Origin: CAIZGX01 sp046048875
GTDB taxonomy: Bacteria > Bacteroidota > Bacteroidia > Flavobacteriales_D > Sanyastnellaceae
Reading direction: 5' to 3'
Length of the DNA: 64,000 bases
Assembly (NCBI GenBank): GCA_046048875.1
Contig: JBJOFG010000013.1
Location: forward strand, 124,001-188,000
The number at the start of each line of letters is the position of its first letter. The first letter of the stretch is position 1. The translations under genes and the position numbers were made by a program. Positions 24,392 through 33,409 of the stretch are shown here, one piece after another. Below the pieces are notes generated by a model. That model was not told the origin of the DNA. It searched no databases and worked only from the letters and a program-made list of their open reading frames with translations.

Positions 24392-25374
24392 TAACGTGAG
24401 TATTTCTCGAAATTCTTGTGTTCTACTTTATTCAACTCTTCAGTCGTTAACGACTTGAAGTAATCGTATGTAATCTTCAATCCCTCGCTGCGATGAACTT
24501 TCGGTTCCCAACCCAAAATGCTTTGAGCCAAGGTAATGTCTGGTCTGCGCTGCTTCGGATCGTCGGTAGGCAAGGGGTTGAACACAATCTTCTGATCAGT
24601 TCCGGTTAACTTAATAATCTCCTTCGCGAAATCTAAAATCGTAATCTCATCCGGATTTCCAACATTCACCGGCTGAGCGTAATCGCTCATCAACAAACGA
24701 TAAATTCCTTCCACCAAATCATCTACATAACAAAACGAACGCGTCTGAGACCCGTCGCCGAATACCGTTAAATCTTCCCCACGAATAGCCTGACCAATAA
24801 AGGCTGGCAATACACGTCCGTCGTTCAGACGCATGCGTGGTCCATAGGTGTTGAAGATGCGCACAATGCGCGTTTCAACGCCATGATATGTATGATACGC
24901 CATGGTAATGGCTTCCTGAAAACGCTTCGCTTCGTCGTAAACGCCGCGCGGTCCAACCGGATTCACATGGCCCCAATAACTCTCTGTTTGCGGATGAACC
25001 AATGGATCTCCGTATACTTCACTGGTTGAAGCCACAATGATGCGTGCATTTTTTTCACGCGCTAATCCCAAACAGTTGTGTGTTCCCAACGAACCTACTT
25101 TCAAGGTTTGAATCGGAATCTTCAAGTAATCGATAGGAGAGGCCGGGGAAGCGAAATGCACGATGTAATCGAGCTTTCCGGGAATATGAATGAAATTCGA
25201 AACGTCGTGATTGTAAAACGTGAAGTGCTCGTTCGGAAACAAGTGCTCAATGTTTTTCAAATCACCTGTAATCAGATTGTCCATTCCAATCACTTCAAAT
25301 CCTTCCTTCAAGAAGCGATCGCACAAGTGACTTCCTAAAAATCCTGCTGCTCCAGTAATGAGTACGCGTTCCAT
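24391..25374 (-). CDS. UDP-glucuronate decarboxylase (UDP-xylose synthase), SDR family
   Basis: 327 residues. Rossmann motif GAAGFLGSHL at residues 7-16, the catalytic SxnYxxxK region as STSEVYGDP plus YDEAK, and the UXS-type segments HFASPASPIDYLKIP and RIFNTYGPRM. It converts UDP-glucuronate, made by the upstream Ugd enzyme, to UDP-xylose using NAD+. It starts 1 nt after ugd ends and is followed directly by the acetyltransferase, giving a three-gene nucleotide-sugar operon. Confidence 0.93.
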   Translation of the reverse strand: MERVLITGAAGFLGSHLCDRFLKEGFEVIGMDNLITGDLKNIEHLFPNEHFTFYNHDVSNFIHIPGKLDYIVHFASPASPIDYLKIPIQTLKVGSLGTHNCLGLAREKNARIIVASTSEVYGDPLVHPQTESYWGHVNPVGPRGVYDEAKRFQEAITMAYHTYHGVETRIVRIFNTYGPRMRLNDGRVLPAFIGQAIRGEDLTVFGDGSQTRSFCYVDDLVEGIYRLLMSDYAQPVNVGNPDEITILDFAKEIIKLTGTDQKIVFNPLPTDDPKQRRPDITLAQSILGWEPKVHRSEGLKITYDYFKSLTTEELNKVEHKNFEKYSR

Positions 25375-25375
25375 A

Positions 25376-26692
25376 TTAATCGTTGTTTACAGTTGAACGA
25401 CCAATACTTTTGTAGAAGTAGCCCAGCTCTTGCATTTTATCTAATTCGTATAAATTTCTTCCATCGAAAATAACTTTCGACTTCAGTGCTTTTCCAATTT
25501 TATCGAAATCTGGATTGCGGAACATGCCCCATTCCGTGCAGATCAACAACGCATCGGCACCTTCCAACGCTTCGTAAGCATCGGTTGCATAAGTAATCGC
25601 ATATCCTTTTTGCTTTTGAACATTCGGCATAGCCTCTGGATCGTAAGCCACAATGCTTGCGCCCGCTTCCAACAAATGCTCAATCATATACAAAGCCGGT
25701 GCTTCGCGAATATCGTCGGTATCTGGCTTGAAGGCCAATCCCCAAATCGCAATCTTCGTGTGCGTTAATGAATTATTGAAGTAGTCTAAGATTGGTTTCA
25801 ACAAGGTCGTCTTCTGACGCTCGTTCACCTTCATTACAGACTTCAATATCTTGAATTCGTATCCGCTATCGTTTCCAGACTTCGCTAACGCTTGAACGTC
25901 TTTCGGGAAGCAGCTTCCACCGTATCCCATTCCCGGGAACAAGAAACGCTTTCCAATACGATCGTCAGTTCCAATGCCTAAACGAACCATGTCCACATCG
26001 GCTCCAACCTTCTCACAGAAGTTCGCAATTTCATTCATGAATGAAATCTTTGTGGCTAAGAATGCATTCGCTGCATACTTCGTCAACTCTGCGCTGCGCT
26101 CGTCCATGAAGATAATCGGATTGCCCTGACGCGTGAACGGCTTATACAATTCGTTCATCAATTGTTTCGCACGCTCGCTGCGGGTTCCAATAACCACACG
26201 ATCGGGTTTCATGAAATCGTCTACCGCAAATCCTTCGCGTAAAAATTCAGGATTACTCACCACATCGAACTGAACCTTTGCATTTTCAGCAATGGCGTTA
26301 TTCACCAATTCAGCGGTTCCAACAGGAACGGTGCTTTTGTCTACAACAATTTTATAGTCGGTCAATAAATGTCCCAATTGCTTCGCAACACCCAAGACAT
26401 AGCTCAGGTCAGCGCTTCCGTCTTCACCCGGAGGAGTGGGAAGAGCTAAGAATATAATTTGCGCGTCGGCAATCGAAGAAGCCAAATCAGTGCTAAAGGT
26501 CAAGCGACCTTCGCGAATGTTTCTTTCAAACAAGACATCCAAATGTGGTTCATAAATCGGAATAACCCCCGATTTCATCTGCGCCACTTTCTCTTCGTTA
26601 ATGTCTATACAAACCACGTTGTTTCCAGTTTCAGCGAAACATGTTCCGGTAACCAGTCCAACATAACCAGTTCCTACTACGGCTATCTTCAT
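25376..26692 (-). CDS. ugd: UDP-glucose 6-dehydrogenase
   Basis: 438 residues. N-terminal NAD-binding GTGYVGLVTGTCFAETG, the linker NAFLATKISFMNE and the catalytic Cys motif GYGGSCFPKDVQAL. C-terminal UDP-binding domain with IWGLAFKPDTDDIREAP. It oxidises UDP-glucose to UDP-glucuronate in two NAD+-dependent steps, supplying the decarboxylase encoded next. It is the first gene of the operon, with an exact TAnnTTTG box 20 nt upstream. Confidence 0.97.
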   Translation of the reverse strand: MKIAVVGTGYVGLVTGTCFAETGNNVVCIDINEEKVAQMKSGVIPIYEPHLDVLFERNIREGRLTFSTDLASSIADAQIIFLALPTPPGEDGSADLSYVLGVAKQLGHLLTDYKIVVDKSTVPVGTAELVNNAIAENAKVQFDVVSNPEFLREGFAVDDFMKPDRVVIGTRSERAKQLMNELYKPFTRQGNPIIFMDERSAELTKYAANAFLATKISFMNEIANFCEKVGADVDMVRLGIGTDDRIGKRFLFPGMGYGGSCFPKDVQALAKSGNDSGYEFKILKSVMKVNERQKTTLLKPILDYFNNSLTHTKIAIWGLAFKPDTDDIREAPALYMIEHLLEAGASIVAYDPEAMPNVQKQKGYAITYATDAYEALEGADALLICTEWGMFRNPDFDKIGKALKSKVIFDGRNLYELDKMQELGYFYKSIGRSTVNND

Positions 26693-26712
26693 AAATTAAA
26701 TTTCTAAGGGGG

Positions 26713-26720
26713 CAAAGATA
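26713..26720 (-). promoter_or_regulatory. -7 promoter box for the ugd operon
   Basis: The minus strand reads TATCTTTG, matching TAnnTTTG, 20 nt upstream of the ugd ATG. No TTG -33 element was found in the expected window, so support is partial. Confidence 0.4.
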
Positions 26721-26755
26721 CGATTAAGCGCCTTACTTTCGTGTAGCTTTTTGAC

Positions 26756-27703
26756 ATGACAAAAGAACCTATGAAATACGCCATTCAAGCCGAAGGCATA
26801 AACAAAACGTACGGAAAATACCAAGCGCTCACGAATGTGAGCATGGATATTCCGGAAGGGAAGATATTCGGACTATTGGGTCCGAACGGTGCAGGAAAAA
26901 CGACCTTCATTCGTATCCTGAATCAGATTATTGAACCCGATAACGGTTTAATTAAGTTTTATGGAAATCCGCTTCAGCGCTCGCATGTGGAAGACATTGG
27001 TTATCTCCCTGAAGAGCGAGGTCTTTACAAAAAGATGAAAGTGGGAGAGCAATGCATCTACTTAGCTCAGATGAAAGGCATGAAAGAAAAGGCTGCCTTG
27101 GCTGAATTGAAAATGTGGTTCGAGAAGTTCGAGATACAAGAGTGGTGGGATAAGAAAGTAGAAGATCTGTCGAAGGGAATGGCGCAGAAAATTCAGTTCA
27201 TCACCACCGTTGTTCACAAGCCGAAGTTGCTCATTCTCGATGAACCGTTTAGCGGTTTCGACCCCATTAACGCTGAATTGATTCAAAATGAAATGTTGCG
27301 TCTGCGCGACGAACGAACGACAATAGTCCTTTCCACACACGATATGGGAAGTGTGGAATCGTTGTGCGACAACATTGCGCTCATCAATCGTTCTCAAGTT
27401 ATTTTAAGTGGAAGTGTAGCTGATGTTCGCAACAGTTTCCGCACCAAAACATACACACTGAAATTTCAAGGAACGTTGTTGGAATTCACCATTGCCTTGG
27501 GTGCTCGATTCGAACTCATTCATAACGAATTGAACAACGATATTCACACGGTTTCAGTTCGAATTAAACCAGAATTTAAGCTGAACGACTTGCTCATGCA
27601 GGTCATTCCGGTGGTTGACATACTAAGCGCTGAAGAAAAAGTGCCAAGCATGCACGACATTTTTGTTCAATCGGTTCTTTCATTTAATGAAGCACAGTCA
27701 TGA
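26756..27703 (+). CDS. ABC transporter ATP-binding protein, NatA/DrrA-like
   Basis: 315 residues. Walker A GLLGPNGAGKTTFIR near residue 40, signature DLSKGMAQKIQF (degenerate LSGGQ), Walker B LLILDEPFSGFDP and the switch His in LSTHDMGS. The C-terminal 80 residues form the accessory domain of this exporter type. It powers the permease encoded next, with which it overlaps by 4 nt. The substrate is unknown; family members export sodium, drugs or lipids. Confidence 0.93.
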   Translation: MTKEPMKYAIQAEGINKTYGKYQALTNVSMDIPEGKIFGLLGPNGAGKTTFIRILNQIIEPDNGLIKFYGNPLQRSHVEDIGYLPEERGLYKKMKVGEQCIYLAQMKGMKEKAALAELKMWFEKFEIQEWWDKKVEDLSKGMAQKIQFITTVVHKPKLLILDEPFSGFDPINAELIQNEMLRLRDERTTIVLSTHDMGSVESLCDNIALINRSQVILSGSVADVRNSFRTKTYTLKFQGTLLEFTIALGARFELIHNELNNDIHTVSVRIKPEFKLNDLLMQVIPVVDILSAEEKVPSMHDIFVQSVLSFNEAQS

Positions 27704-29055
27704 GTAAAATAGGATTAATCATTAAGCGCGAATACACCACGCGCATTCGAAAGAAGTCGTTTATTATCATGACTATTTTGGGTCCCCTTTTATTTGCAGG
27801 ACTGCTTTTCGGCACCATTTGGATTACGCTGAATGATCAAGAGACTTACACGGTTTTAATAAGCGATCCATACGGATTGGTTACAGAATACCGCGGTGAG
27901 CAAGACTCGACCTTGGTTCCAAGATTTCCAGATCAGTTCAAAGACACCGAAAATGTTATTTACGGGTTCACAGAAAAGAAACAGAAGCCCGAAGAGCTGA
28001 AAGACGGTTTCTACAACATCATGATCGAACTCGACGAGATTACGATTAACGATGGAAAGTGCAACATGTACTTCGATAATTTTCCTTCCGAAAACATTCA
28101 AGGTAAATTGAAGAACGATTTGCAAGAATCGCTCGAGCGTTTTCGCGTGGTCGATTCTTTGAAAATCGATTACGAGAAGTACAAGCGCGCTAAACTCGAT
28201 GTGAGTTTCGCCGAAATTAACATCAATAAATTAGGAGAAGAAGATCACACGCAAGAACGGGCGGTCATTGGATTTGTGTTCGCCATACTCATATATATGT
28301 TCATTTTCATGTATGGTGTTCAGGTTATGCGCGGTGTGTTAGAAGAGAAGACCAATCGCATTGTAGAAGTCATGGTGAGTTCGGTGAAACCGTTTCAACT
28401 CATGATGGGGAAGGTGGTTGGAATTGGATTGGTTGGACTTACTCAGTTCCTCATTTGGGTAATTCTTTCTGCTGTATTAGCAACCTTCGGTCTGAATTAT
28501 TTCGAATCGCATTTGGTGAACGGCGCTGCTGTTTTAGAGAACGGAGCAGTCGTTGGAAACGGCATGAATCAAGCAGCCATGGCCCAATCGCTCATGAACA
28601 ACGAAGCCATCAATTGGATCTTTTTAATCAATTGGCCGCTCATGGTGGGAATGTTTATCTTCTTCTTCATTGGCGGATTCTTGTTGTACGCTTCGCTCTT
28701 CGCGGCCATTGGTGCTGCGGTTGACAGTGATTCAGACACGCAACAATTCATGCTGCCAGTGACATTGCCGTTGATCTTTTCCTACATTGTTTCGGCCATG
28801 CTTATCACCAATCCGGAAAGTCCCATTGGAAATTTCTTCAGCATATTCCCACTCACGTCACCCATTACCATAATGGTGAAAACTGCCGTTGGAAACATTG
28901 GTGTTTGGCATCTTATAAGTTCAATGGCAGCGCTCATAGCGGCGTTCTTGTTCTTCATTTGGTTGGGTGGAAAGATTTATCGCGTCGGCATTTTGTCTTA
29001 CGGAAAAAAAGTGACTTACAAAGATTTATGGAAATGGATACGTCAGTCGAATTAA
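27700..29055 (+). CDS. ABC-2 type permease, NatB-like
   Basis: 451 residues. One N-terminal membrane helix (about 20-42), a periplasmic domain of about 150 residues, then five C-terminal helices including VMRGVLEEKTNRIVEVMVSSVKPFQLMMGK, quoted here only as the EEKTNRI elbow motif typical of NatB/ABC2_membrane_3 permeases. It pairs with the ATPase just upstream. The 3' end overlaps the ppx gene by about 22 nt. Confidence 0.9.
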   Translation: MSKIGLIIKREYTTRIRKKSFIIMTILGPLLFAGLLFGTIWITLNDQETYTVLISDPYGLVTEYRGEQDSTLVPRFPDQFKDTENVIYGFTEKKQKPEELKDGFYNIMIELDEITINDGKCNMYFDNFPSENIQGKLKNDLQESLERFRVVDSLKIDYEKYKRAKLDVSFAEININKLGEEDHTQERAVIGFVFAILIYMFIFMYGVQVMRGVLEEKTNRIVEVMVSSVKPFQLMMGKVVGIGLVGLTQFLIWVILSAVLATFGLNYFESHLVNGAAVLENGAVVGNGMNQAAMAQSLMNNEAINWIFLINWPLMVGMFIFFFIGGFLLYASLFAAIGAAVDSDSDTQQFMLPVTLPLIFSYIVSAMLITNPESPIGNFFSIFPLTSPITIMVKTAVGNIGVWHLISSMAALIAAFLFFIWLGGKIYRVGILSYGKKVTYKDLWKWIRQSN

Positions 29056-30071
29056 ACAACAATCAGCGCGTAGCCATCATCGACTGCGGAACCAACACCT
29101 TTAATTTATTGGTGAAGGAAAAGGTGGAAGGAAAGTGGAAGACACTTTTCAAAACCAAACTTCCCGTGAAGTTGGGTGCAGGCGGATTCTCTGAAAATGT
29201 CCTCATGCCCAATCGCATGGCTCGCGGATTGGATGCGTTGTTTTCCTACAAGAATGTCATTGATTCACTTGGTGTGAAAGACGTTCGCGTATTCGCGACT
29301 AGCGCAGTTCGTGAGGCTTCCAACGGAAATGAGTTTGTTGCTAAAGTGAAGAAGCATTTGAATTTCGACATGGAAGTTATTTCCGGAGATCGTGAAGCTG
29401 AACTCATATTTGAAGGCGTGGTTCAAACCACAGAAGAGATCAAAGAAGACTACTTAATCATGGACATCGGCGGTGGCAGCACCGAATTTATTTTCGTGCG
29501 TGATCAAAAGCCTTTGTGGCGGAAAAGTTATTTGCTCGGAGTAAGCCGATTACACGGAATGCTCAATCCGGCTTCAAGAATTAATCAAGACGATGTGCAT
29601 AGACTTCGTGCGCATCTGAACAACGAGTTGCAAGATTTAATTTCATTCTTGAAGGAAAATCCTGTTCGTGTTTTGGTGGGATCTTCGGGTTCTTTTGATA
29701 CGTTGTTTGATATGTACCTATTCGGCGTAGCCGAAGGTTCTGTGAAAGATGTTTCACAAGGTTCTTCGAAAGGACCTTCGGTAGGCCCTTCGGCGAAGCC
29801 GACCTTGCTTGCACCTTTCGCAGAACCTACGGAACGTTCTATGAATTTGAATGAAATCCCTTTCTCATCCTACCCATCAATACATCAATGGCTCATAGGA
29901 AGTACGTTGGAAGAGCGTTTGAAGCATCCGAGTATTCCACAGATGCGTGCCGAGTACATGCCGCTTTCAACTTATTTGGTGAAATTCATTTTAGAGCAAT
30001 CAAACTTCAACAAAATGTATCAGTCTGAATACGCCTTGAAAGAAGGCGTGCTGGCACATTATTTAAATTAA
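29034..30071 (+). CDS. ppx: Exopolyphosphatase / guanosine pentaphosphatase (Ppx/GppA family) with a repeat-derived insertion
   Basis: About 345 residues. ASKHA-fold motifs are visible: AIIDCGTNTFNLLV, ATSAVREASNG, IMDIGGGSTEFIF and LVGSSGSFDTLFDMY. The C-terminal STLEERLKHPSIPQMRAEYMPL segment completes the domain. Between DMYLFGVAE and NLNEIPF is a Gly/Ser/Pro-rich stretch of about 35 residues that is absent from normal family members and is encoded by the hairpin element at 29735-29828. The insertion keeps the frame, so the enzyme may still fold with an added loop. The start at 29034 is chosen because MDTSVELNN leads directly into the domain; ATG 29028 is equally possible. Confidence 0.88.
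   Translation: MDTSVELNNNQRVAIIDCGTNTFNLLVKEKVEGKWKTLFKTKLPVKLGAGGFSENVLMPNRMARGLDALFSYKNVIDSLGVKDVRVFATSAVREASNGNEFVAKVKKHLNFDMEVISGDREAELIFEGVVQTTEEIKEDYLIMDIGGGSTEFIFVRDQKPLWRKSYLLGVSRLHGMLNPASRINQDDVHRLRAHLNNELQDLISFLKENPVRVLVGSSGSFDTLFDMYLFGVAEGSVKDVSQGSSKGPSVGPSAKPTLLAPFAEPTERSMNLNEIPFSSYPSIHQWLIGSTLEERLKHPSIPQMRAEYMPLSTYLVKFILEQSNFNKMYQSEYALKEGVLAHYLN
29735..29828. repeat. Hairpin element inserted in frame within ppx
   Basis: The ends are inverted copies: 29735-29748 (AGGTTCTGTGAAAG) and 29815-29828 (CTTTCGCAGAACCT) match at 13 of 14 positions when inverted. Inside and just upstream are hairpins such as TTCGGC-GTA-GCCGAA (29721-29735), TGTGAAA/TTTCACA, GGTTCTT-CGA-AAGGACC and TCGGC-GAA-GCCGA. 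Linkers read AGGTTC on the left and ACCTT on the right. Bases 29757-29776 match the reverse complement of 45301-45320 at 19 of 20 positions. Confidence 0.85.
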
Positions 30072-30076
30072 ATTTG
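30069..30076 (+). promoter_or_regulatory. -7 promoter box for hldD
   Basis: TAAATTTG matches TAnnTTTG and ends 4 nt before the hldD ATG, overlapping the end of ppx. No -33 TTG lies at normal spacing. It predicts an mRNA starting at or next to the start codon. Confidence 0.4.
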
Positions 30077-30080
30077 CAAC

Positions 30081-31049
30081 ATGATAATTGTAACGGGAGC
30101 AGCCGGATTCGTGGGATCGGCGTTGGTAGCTAGATTGAATGAAGATCGTTTTTTCGATTTGGTGTTGGTCGATGATTTTTCAAGAGAAGATCGAAAAAGA
30201 AATTGGGAAGGAAAGAAATACACGGCCATCGTTCACAGAGATGAATTTCCGGAATGGTTGGAAGAAAATCAGAATCAAGTAGAATGCGTTTTTCACATTG
30301 GTGCTCGCACAGACACTACTGAATTCAACGTTGAAATTTTCGATCGCTTAAATCTTCATTATACACAATCACTTTGGAAAATCTGCGCGAAACATGCTAT
30401 TCCATTTATTTACGCTTCATCCGCAGCAACATATGGTGGAGGAGAGCACGGATACAACGATGACCATGCGACCATTCCACAATTGAAGCCGTTGAATCCA
30501 TACGGACAGTCGAAGCAAGACTTCGATGTATGGGCACTTCAACAAGAAGAGGCCCCTTATTTCTGGGCAGGCTTGAAGTTCTTCAATGTATACGGTCCGA
30601 ATGAATACCACAAAGGCCGTATGGCAAGTGTAATCTGGCACACCTTTAATCAGATTGGAAAGTCAGGTGAAATGAAATTATTCCGCAGTCACAATCCGAA
30701 CTTCACAGACGGCGGGCAAATGCGCGACTTCGTTTATGTTAAAGATTTGGTTGAAGTACTCATGTTCTTAATGCATCACAGAAAGGATTCAGGCATTTAT
30801 AATTTGGGAAGTGGAAAGGCGCGAACGTTCTTGGACTTGGCAACAGCTACTTTTCATTCAATGGGAAAAGAACCGAACATCTCTTTTGTAGATACCCCGG
30901 AAGACATTCGAGATAAGTATCAATACTTCACCGAAGCGAACATGAACAAGTTAATTTCAATCGGTTACACTAAGCCGTTTCATTCTTTGGAAGAAGGTGT
31001 CAACGATTATGTAACGAATTATCTACAACAAGATCTTAAAATCTATTGA
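30081..31049 (+). CDS. hldD: ADP-L-glycero-D-manno-heptose 6-epimerase
   Basis: 322 residues. SDR Rossmann motif TGAAGFVGSALV at the N-terminus, then HIGARTDTTE, the catalytic Ser-Tyr-Lys set (YASSAATYG, PLNPYGQSKQ) and the RfaD-type LKFFNVYGPNEYHKGRMAS. It epimerises ADP-D-glycero-heptose to the L-glycero form for lipopolysaccharide core. The GmhB-like phosphatase at 4.2 kb could act earlier in the same pathway. Confidence 0.95.
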   Translation: MIIVTGAAGFVGSALVARLNEDRFFDLVLVDDFSREDRKRNWEGKKYTAIVHRDEFPEWLEENQNQVECVFHIGARTDTTEFNVEIFDRLNLHYTQSLWKICAKHAIPFIYASSAATYGGGEHGYNDDHATIPQLKPLNPYGQSKQDFDVWALQQEEAPYFWAGLKFFNVYGPNEYHKGRMASVIWHTFNQIGKSGEMKLFRSHNPNFTDGGQMRDFVYVKDLVEVLMFLMHHRKDSGIYNLGSGKARTFLDLATATFHSMGKEPNISFVDTPEDIRDKYQYFTEANMNKLISIGYTKPFHSLEEGVNDYVTNYLQQDLKIY

Positions 31050-31105
31050 TTCCTTCGAACAAAGAAGGCACTCAAGTGATTTACTTTTATAACAATTATT
31101 GAAAC

Positions 31106-31531
31106 ATGGAAAAATTAGTATACGCCACAAGAAGAGAACGATTCAACGCAGCGCACAAATTGTGGCACGACGAGTGGGATGAAGCAAAAAATTTCGAGAC
31201 ATTCGGAAAATGTTCTAACCCAAATTGGCACGGACACAATTACGAGTTATTTATCACAGTGAAAGGGGTTCCAGATGCAACTACAGGTTACTGCATGGAT
31301 TTGAAATATCTGAGTGATATTGTGAAGACGCGTGTGATTAGTAAGCTTGATCACAAGAATCTGAATATGGATGTTGAATTCATGAAGGGAATGAAGACCT
31401 CAACCGAAAATGTTGCCATTGCAATTTGGGAACAGTTGGAAGAATTGGTGAATGAAAAGGGATGTCAATTGCATTGTATTAAAGTAACAGAAACAGAAAA
31501 TCAATACGTAGAATACTACGGAGGCAAATAA
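31106..31531 (+). CDS. queD: 6-pyruvoyl-tetrahydropterin synthase / 6-carboxytetrahydropterin synthase family
   Basis: 141 residues. Zinc-ligand histidines in FNAAHKLWH and WHGHNYEL, a Cys in FGKCSNPN, the catalytic KLDHKNLN and the C-terminal VTETENQYVEYYGG. The family makes 6-carboxytetrahydropterin for queuosine or 6-pyruvoyl-tetrahydropterin for biopterin. Its stop codon overlaps the folE start (TAATG), placing both steps from GTP in one unit. QueD is the more likely role, but biopterin synthesis is not excluded. Confidence 0.88.
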   Translation: MEKLVYATRRERFNAAHKLWHDEWDEAKNFETFGKCSNPNWHGHNYELFITVKGVPDATTGYCMDLKYLSDIVKTRVISKLDHKNLNMDVEFMKGMKTSTENVAIAIWEQLEELVNEKGCQLHCIKVTETENQYVEYYGGK

Positions 31532-32097
31532 TGCACAATCAAAAAAGTATAGAAAAAGCAGTAGAAGAAATTCTCGCTGCGGTGGGCGAAAATCCGCAAC
31601 GTGAAGGTTTATTGAAAACTCCGGAACGTGTGGCAAAGGCCTATGGCCATTTGTTGAAAGGATACGAAGAGAGTGCAGAAGATGTTTTGAACGGGGCTAT
31701 TTTTCATGAGTCGTATTCTGAAATGGTTATTGTGAAGGACATTGAAGTCTACAGCTTGTGCGAGCATCACATGTTGCCCTTCTTCGGAAAAGCGCATGTG
31801 GCATACATTCCAGATGGAAAAATTGTAGGTCTTAGCAAAATTCCTCGTGTAGTTGATGTGTTTTCAAGAAGACTTCAAGTGCAGGAAAGACTGACAATTG
31901 AAATTCGCGATAGCATTCAAAAAGCGTTAAATCCTGTCGGAGTGGCAGTTGTTTTAGATTGTCATCATCTTTGTATGCAAATGCGAGGAGTTGCGAAACA
32001 AAACAGCACCACCATTACAAGTGCATTCAGTGGTGAGTTTTTAACGAACGACACAACAAGAAAGGAATTTGTAAGTTTACTTCAACTGAAAAAATAA
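31531..32097 (+). CDS. folE: GTP cyclohydrolase I
   Basis: 188 residues. Motifs NPQREGLLKTPERVAKAY, YSLCEHHMLPFFGKAHVAYIP (zinc Cys and His) and LDCHHLCMQMRGV (second zinc Cys) are complete. It makes 7,8-dihydroneopterin triphosphate from GTP, feeding folate and, with the upstream QueD-like enzyme, queuosine or biopterin. It is translationally coupled to queD. Confidence 0.97.
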   Translation: MHNQKSIEKAVEEILAAVGENPQREGLLKTPERVAKAYGHLLKGYEESAEDVLNGAIFHESYSEMVIVKDIEVYSLCEHHMLPFFGKAHVAYIPDGKIVGLSKIPRVVDVFSRRLQVQERLTIEIRDSIQKALNPVGVAVVLDCHHLCMQMRGVAKQNSTTITSAFSGEFLTNDTTRKEFVSLLQLKK

Positions 32098-32105
32098 ATT
32101 TAACC

Positions 32106-32819
32106 ATGAACAACAATTTAGAATTTAACGATGGCGTTTATGTAAATGACAACGCTGTTTCAAAATCATTCGTTTCAAATGTATTTGCATACATGTCTCT
32201 AGCGTTGGCTATTTCAGGAGCCTTGGCTTATTTATTCGGAACAACAGACTTAATTTTCTCATTGGTAAACAAGCATGGCATGACCATGTTGGGATGGATC
32301 GTAATGTTTGCACCATTCGCATTCATTCTTGCAATGAATTTCGGATTTAACAAAATGTCATTCACAACGTTGCTTGCTGTATTTCTTGGATATGCAGCAG
32401 TAATGGGAATTAGTTTAAGTTTTATCTTTTTGGTGTATGAATTTGGTGTGATCACAAAAGTATTCTTTATCACTGCTGGACTTTTCGGCGCAATGGCTTT
32501 CATCGGATATACTACCAAAACAGATTTAACGAAGTTCGGTGGCATTTTAATGATGGCGGTTATTGGACTTGTTATCGCCTCTGTAGTGAATATGTTCATG
32601 AAGAGTTCTCAAATGGATTACATCATTTCATGTGTAGGAGTTTTAGTCTTCACTGGATTAACAGCATACGACGTTCAAAAGATTAAGCGCATTGGAGCAG
32701 GAGTGGAGTTCGGAACAGCGGAAGCTTCTAAGCTTGCTTTAATGGGTGCACTTTCACTGTACTTAGACTTCGTGAACTTGTTTATGTTCTTGTTGCGTGT
32801 TTTCGCAAGAAGAGACTAA
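32106..32819 (+). CDS. Bax inhibitor-1 / YccA family membrane protein
   Basis: 237 residues with seven membrane helices. Conserved family segments include AYMSLALAISGALAY, a GYTTKTDLTKFG motif, FTGLTAYDVQKIK and SLYLDFVNLFMFLLRVF. The family are pH-gated Ca2+ leak channels or FtsH-interacting proteins in bacteria; the role here is unknown. It lies 8 bp after folE and may be read from the same promoter. Confidence 0.93.
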   Translation: MNNNLEFNDGVYVNDNAVSKSFVSNVFAYMSLALAISGALAYLFGTTDLIFSLVNKHGMTMLGWIVMFAPFAFILAMNFGFNKMSFTTLLAVFLGYAAVMGISLSFIFLVYEFGVITKVFFITAGLFGAMAFIGYTTKTDLTKFGGILMMAVIGLVIASVVNMFMKSSQMDYIISCVGVLVFTGLTAYDVQKIKRIGAGVEFGTAEASKLALMGALSLYLDFVNLFMFLLRVFARRD

Positions 32820-32836
32820 TTACTCCTTTTTGAAGC

Positions 32837-33385
32837 GTGAAAGATTACTACCAAATATTGGGTGTCTCGAAGAACGCTTCACAAACAGAAATAAAAACAG
32901 CTTACAGAAACGGGTGTAAGCAATTTCATCCCGACAAAAATGCGCATCCAGATGCGCATTTGCGTTTTATAGAAATTCATGAAGCGTATGAATTCTTAGG
33001 CGACGAGAAGCAACGCAAGGCATACGACTTGGCTCAACTTCGAAAGATAACCCCTCGGTACGAGCAGTACTACCAGCAAAAAGAATATGCTGCAAGGACA
33101 CGAGCGAGAGAATATGCCCGTCAAGATTTTGAGCAATTTAAAAAATCGAAGTATTACAAATTAGCTGTTGGCGTAAACAACGGCTTCAACTTCCTCTTTC
33201 TGTTCATATGTTTGCTTATTATCGTGGTCCCACTATACATGTATATCCTCCAACAAGAATTACCTGAAGAGGAACAACGACCGTTTTTAGGTTTTTTATT
33301 TCCCATGTTACTGGGCTTTGCCATGGGAACGTGGGCCTCTTATTATTGGTTCATTAAGAAGCAAGATATTTTCACTATTTCGTAG
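32837..33385 (+). CDS. J-domain protein with C-terminal membrane helices
   Basis: 182 residues beginning with a GTG start (KDYYQILGVSKNA follows directly). J-domain at 1-65 with the HPDKN motif (CKQFHPDKNAH). A charged middle segment (residues 70-110) is followed by two membrane helices at about 120-138 and 150-172. It is likely a membrane-anchored DnaK co-chaperone. No Gly/Phe or zinc domain is present, so it is not DnaJ itself. Confidence 0.88.
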   Translation: MKDYYQILGVSKNASQTEIKTAYRNGCKQFHPDKNAHPDAHLRFIEIHEAYEFLGDEKQRKAYDLAQLRKITPRYEQYYQQKEYAARTRAREYARQDFEQFKKSKYYKLAVGVNNGFNFLFLFICLLIIVVPLYMYILQQELPEEEQRPFLGFLFPMLLGFAMGTWASYYWFIKKQDIFTIS

Positions 33386-33409
33386 ATTCGCAACTCATAA
33401 AAAATTGCA

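Noticed and set aside
28905..29033. N-terminal extension of the Ppx protein
   Set aside because: These codons are an out-of-frame reading of the permease gene. The domain starts at MDTSVELNN.
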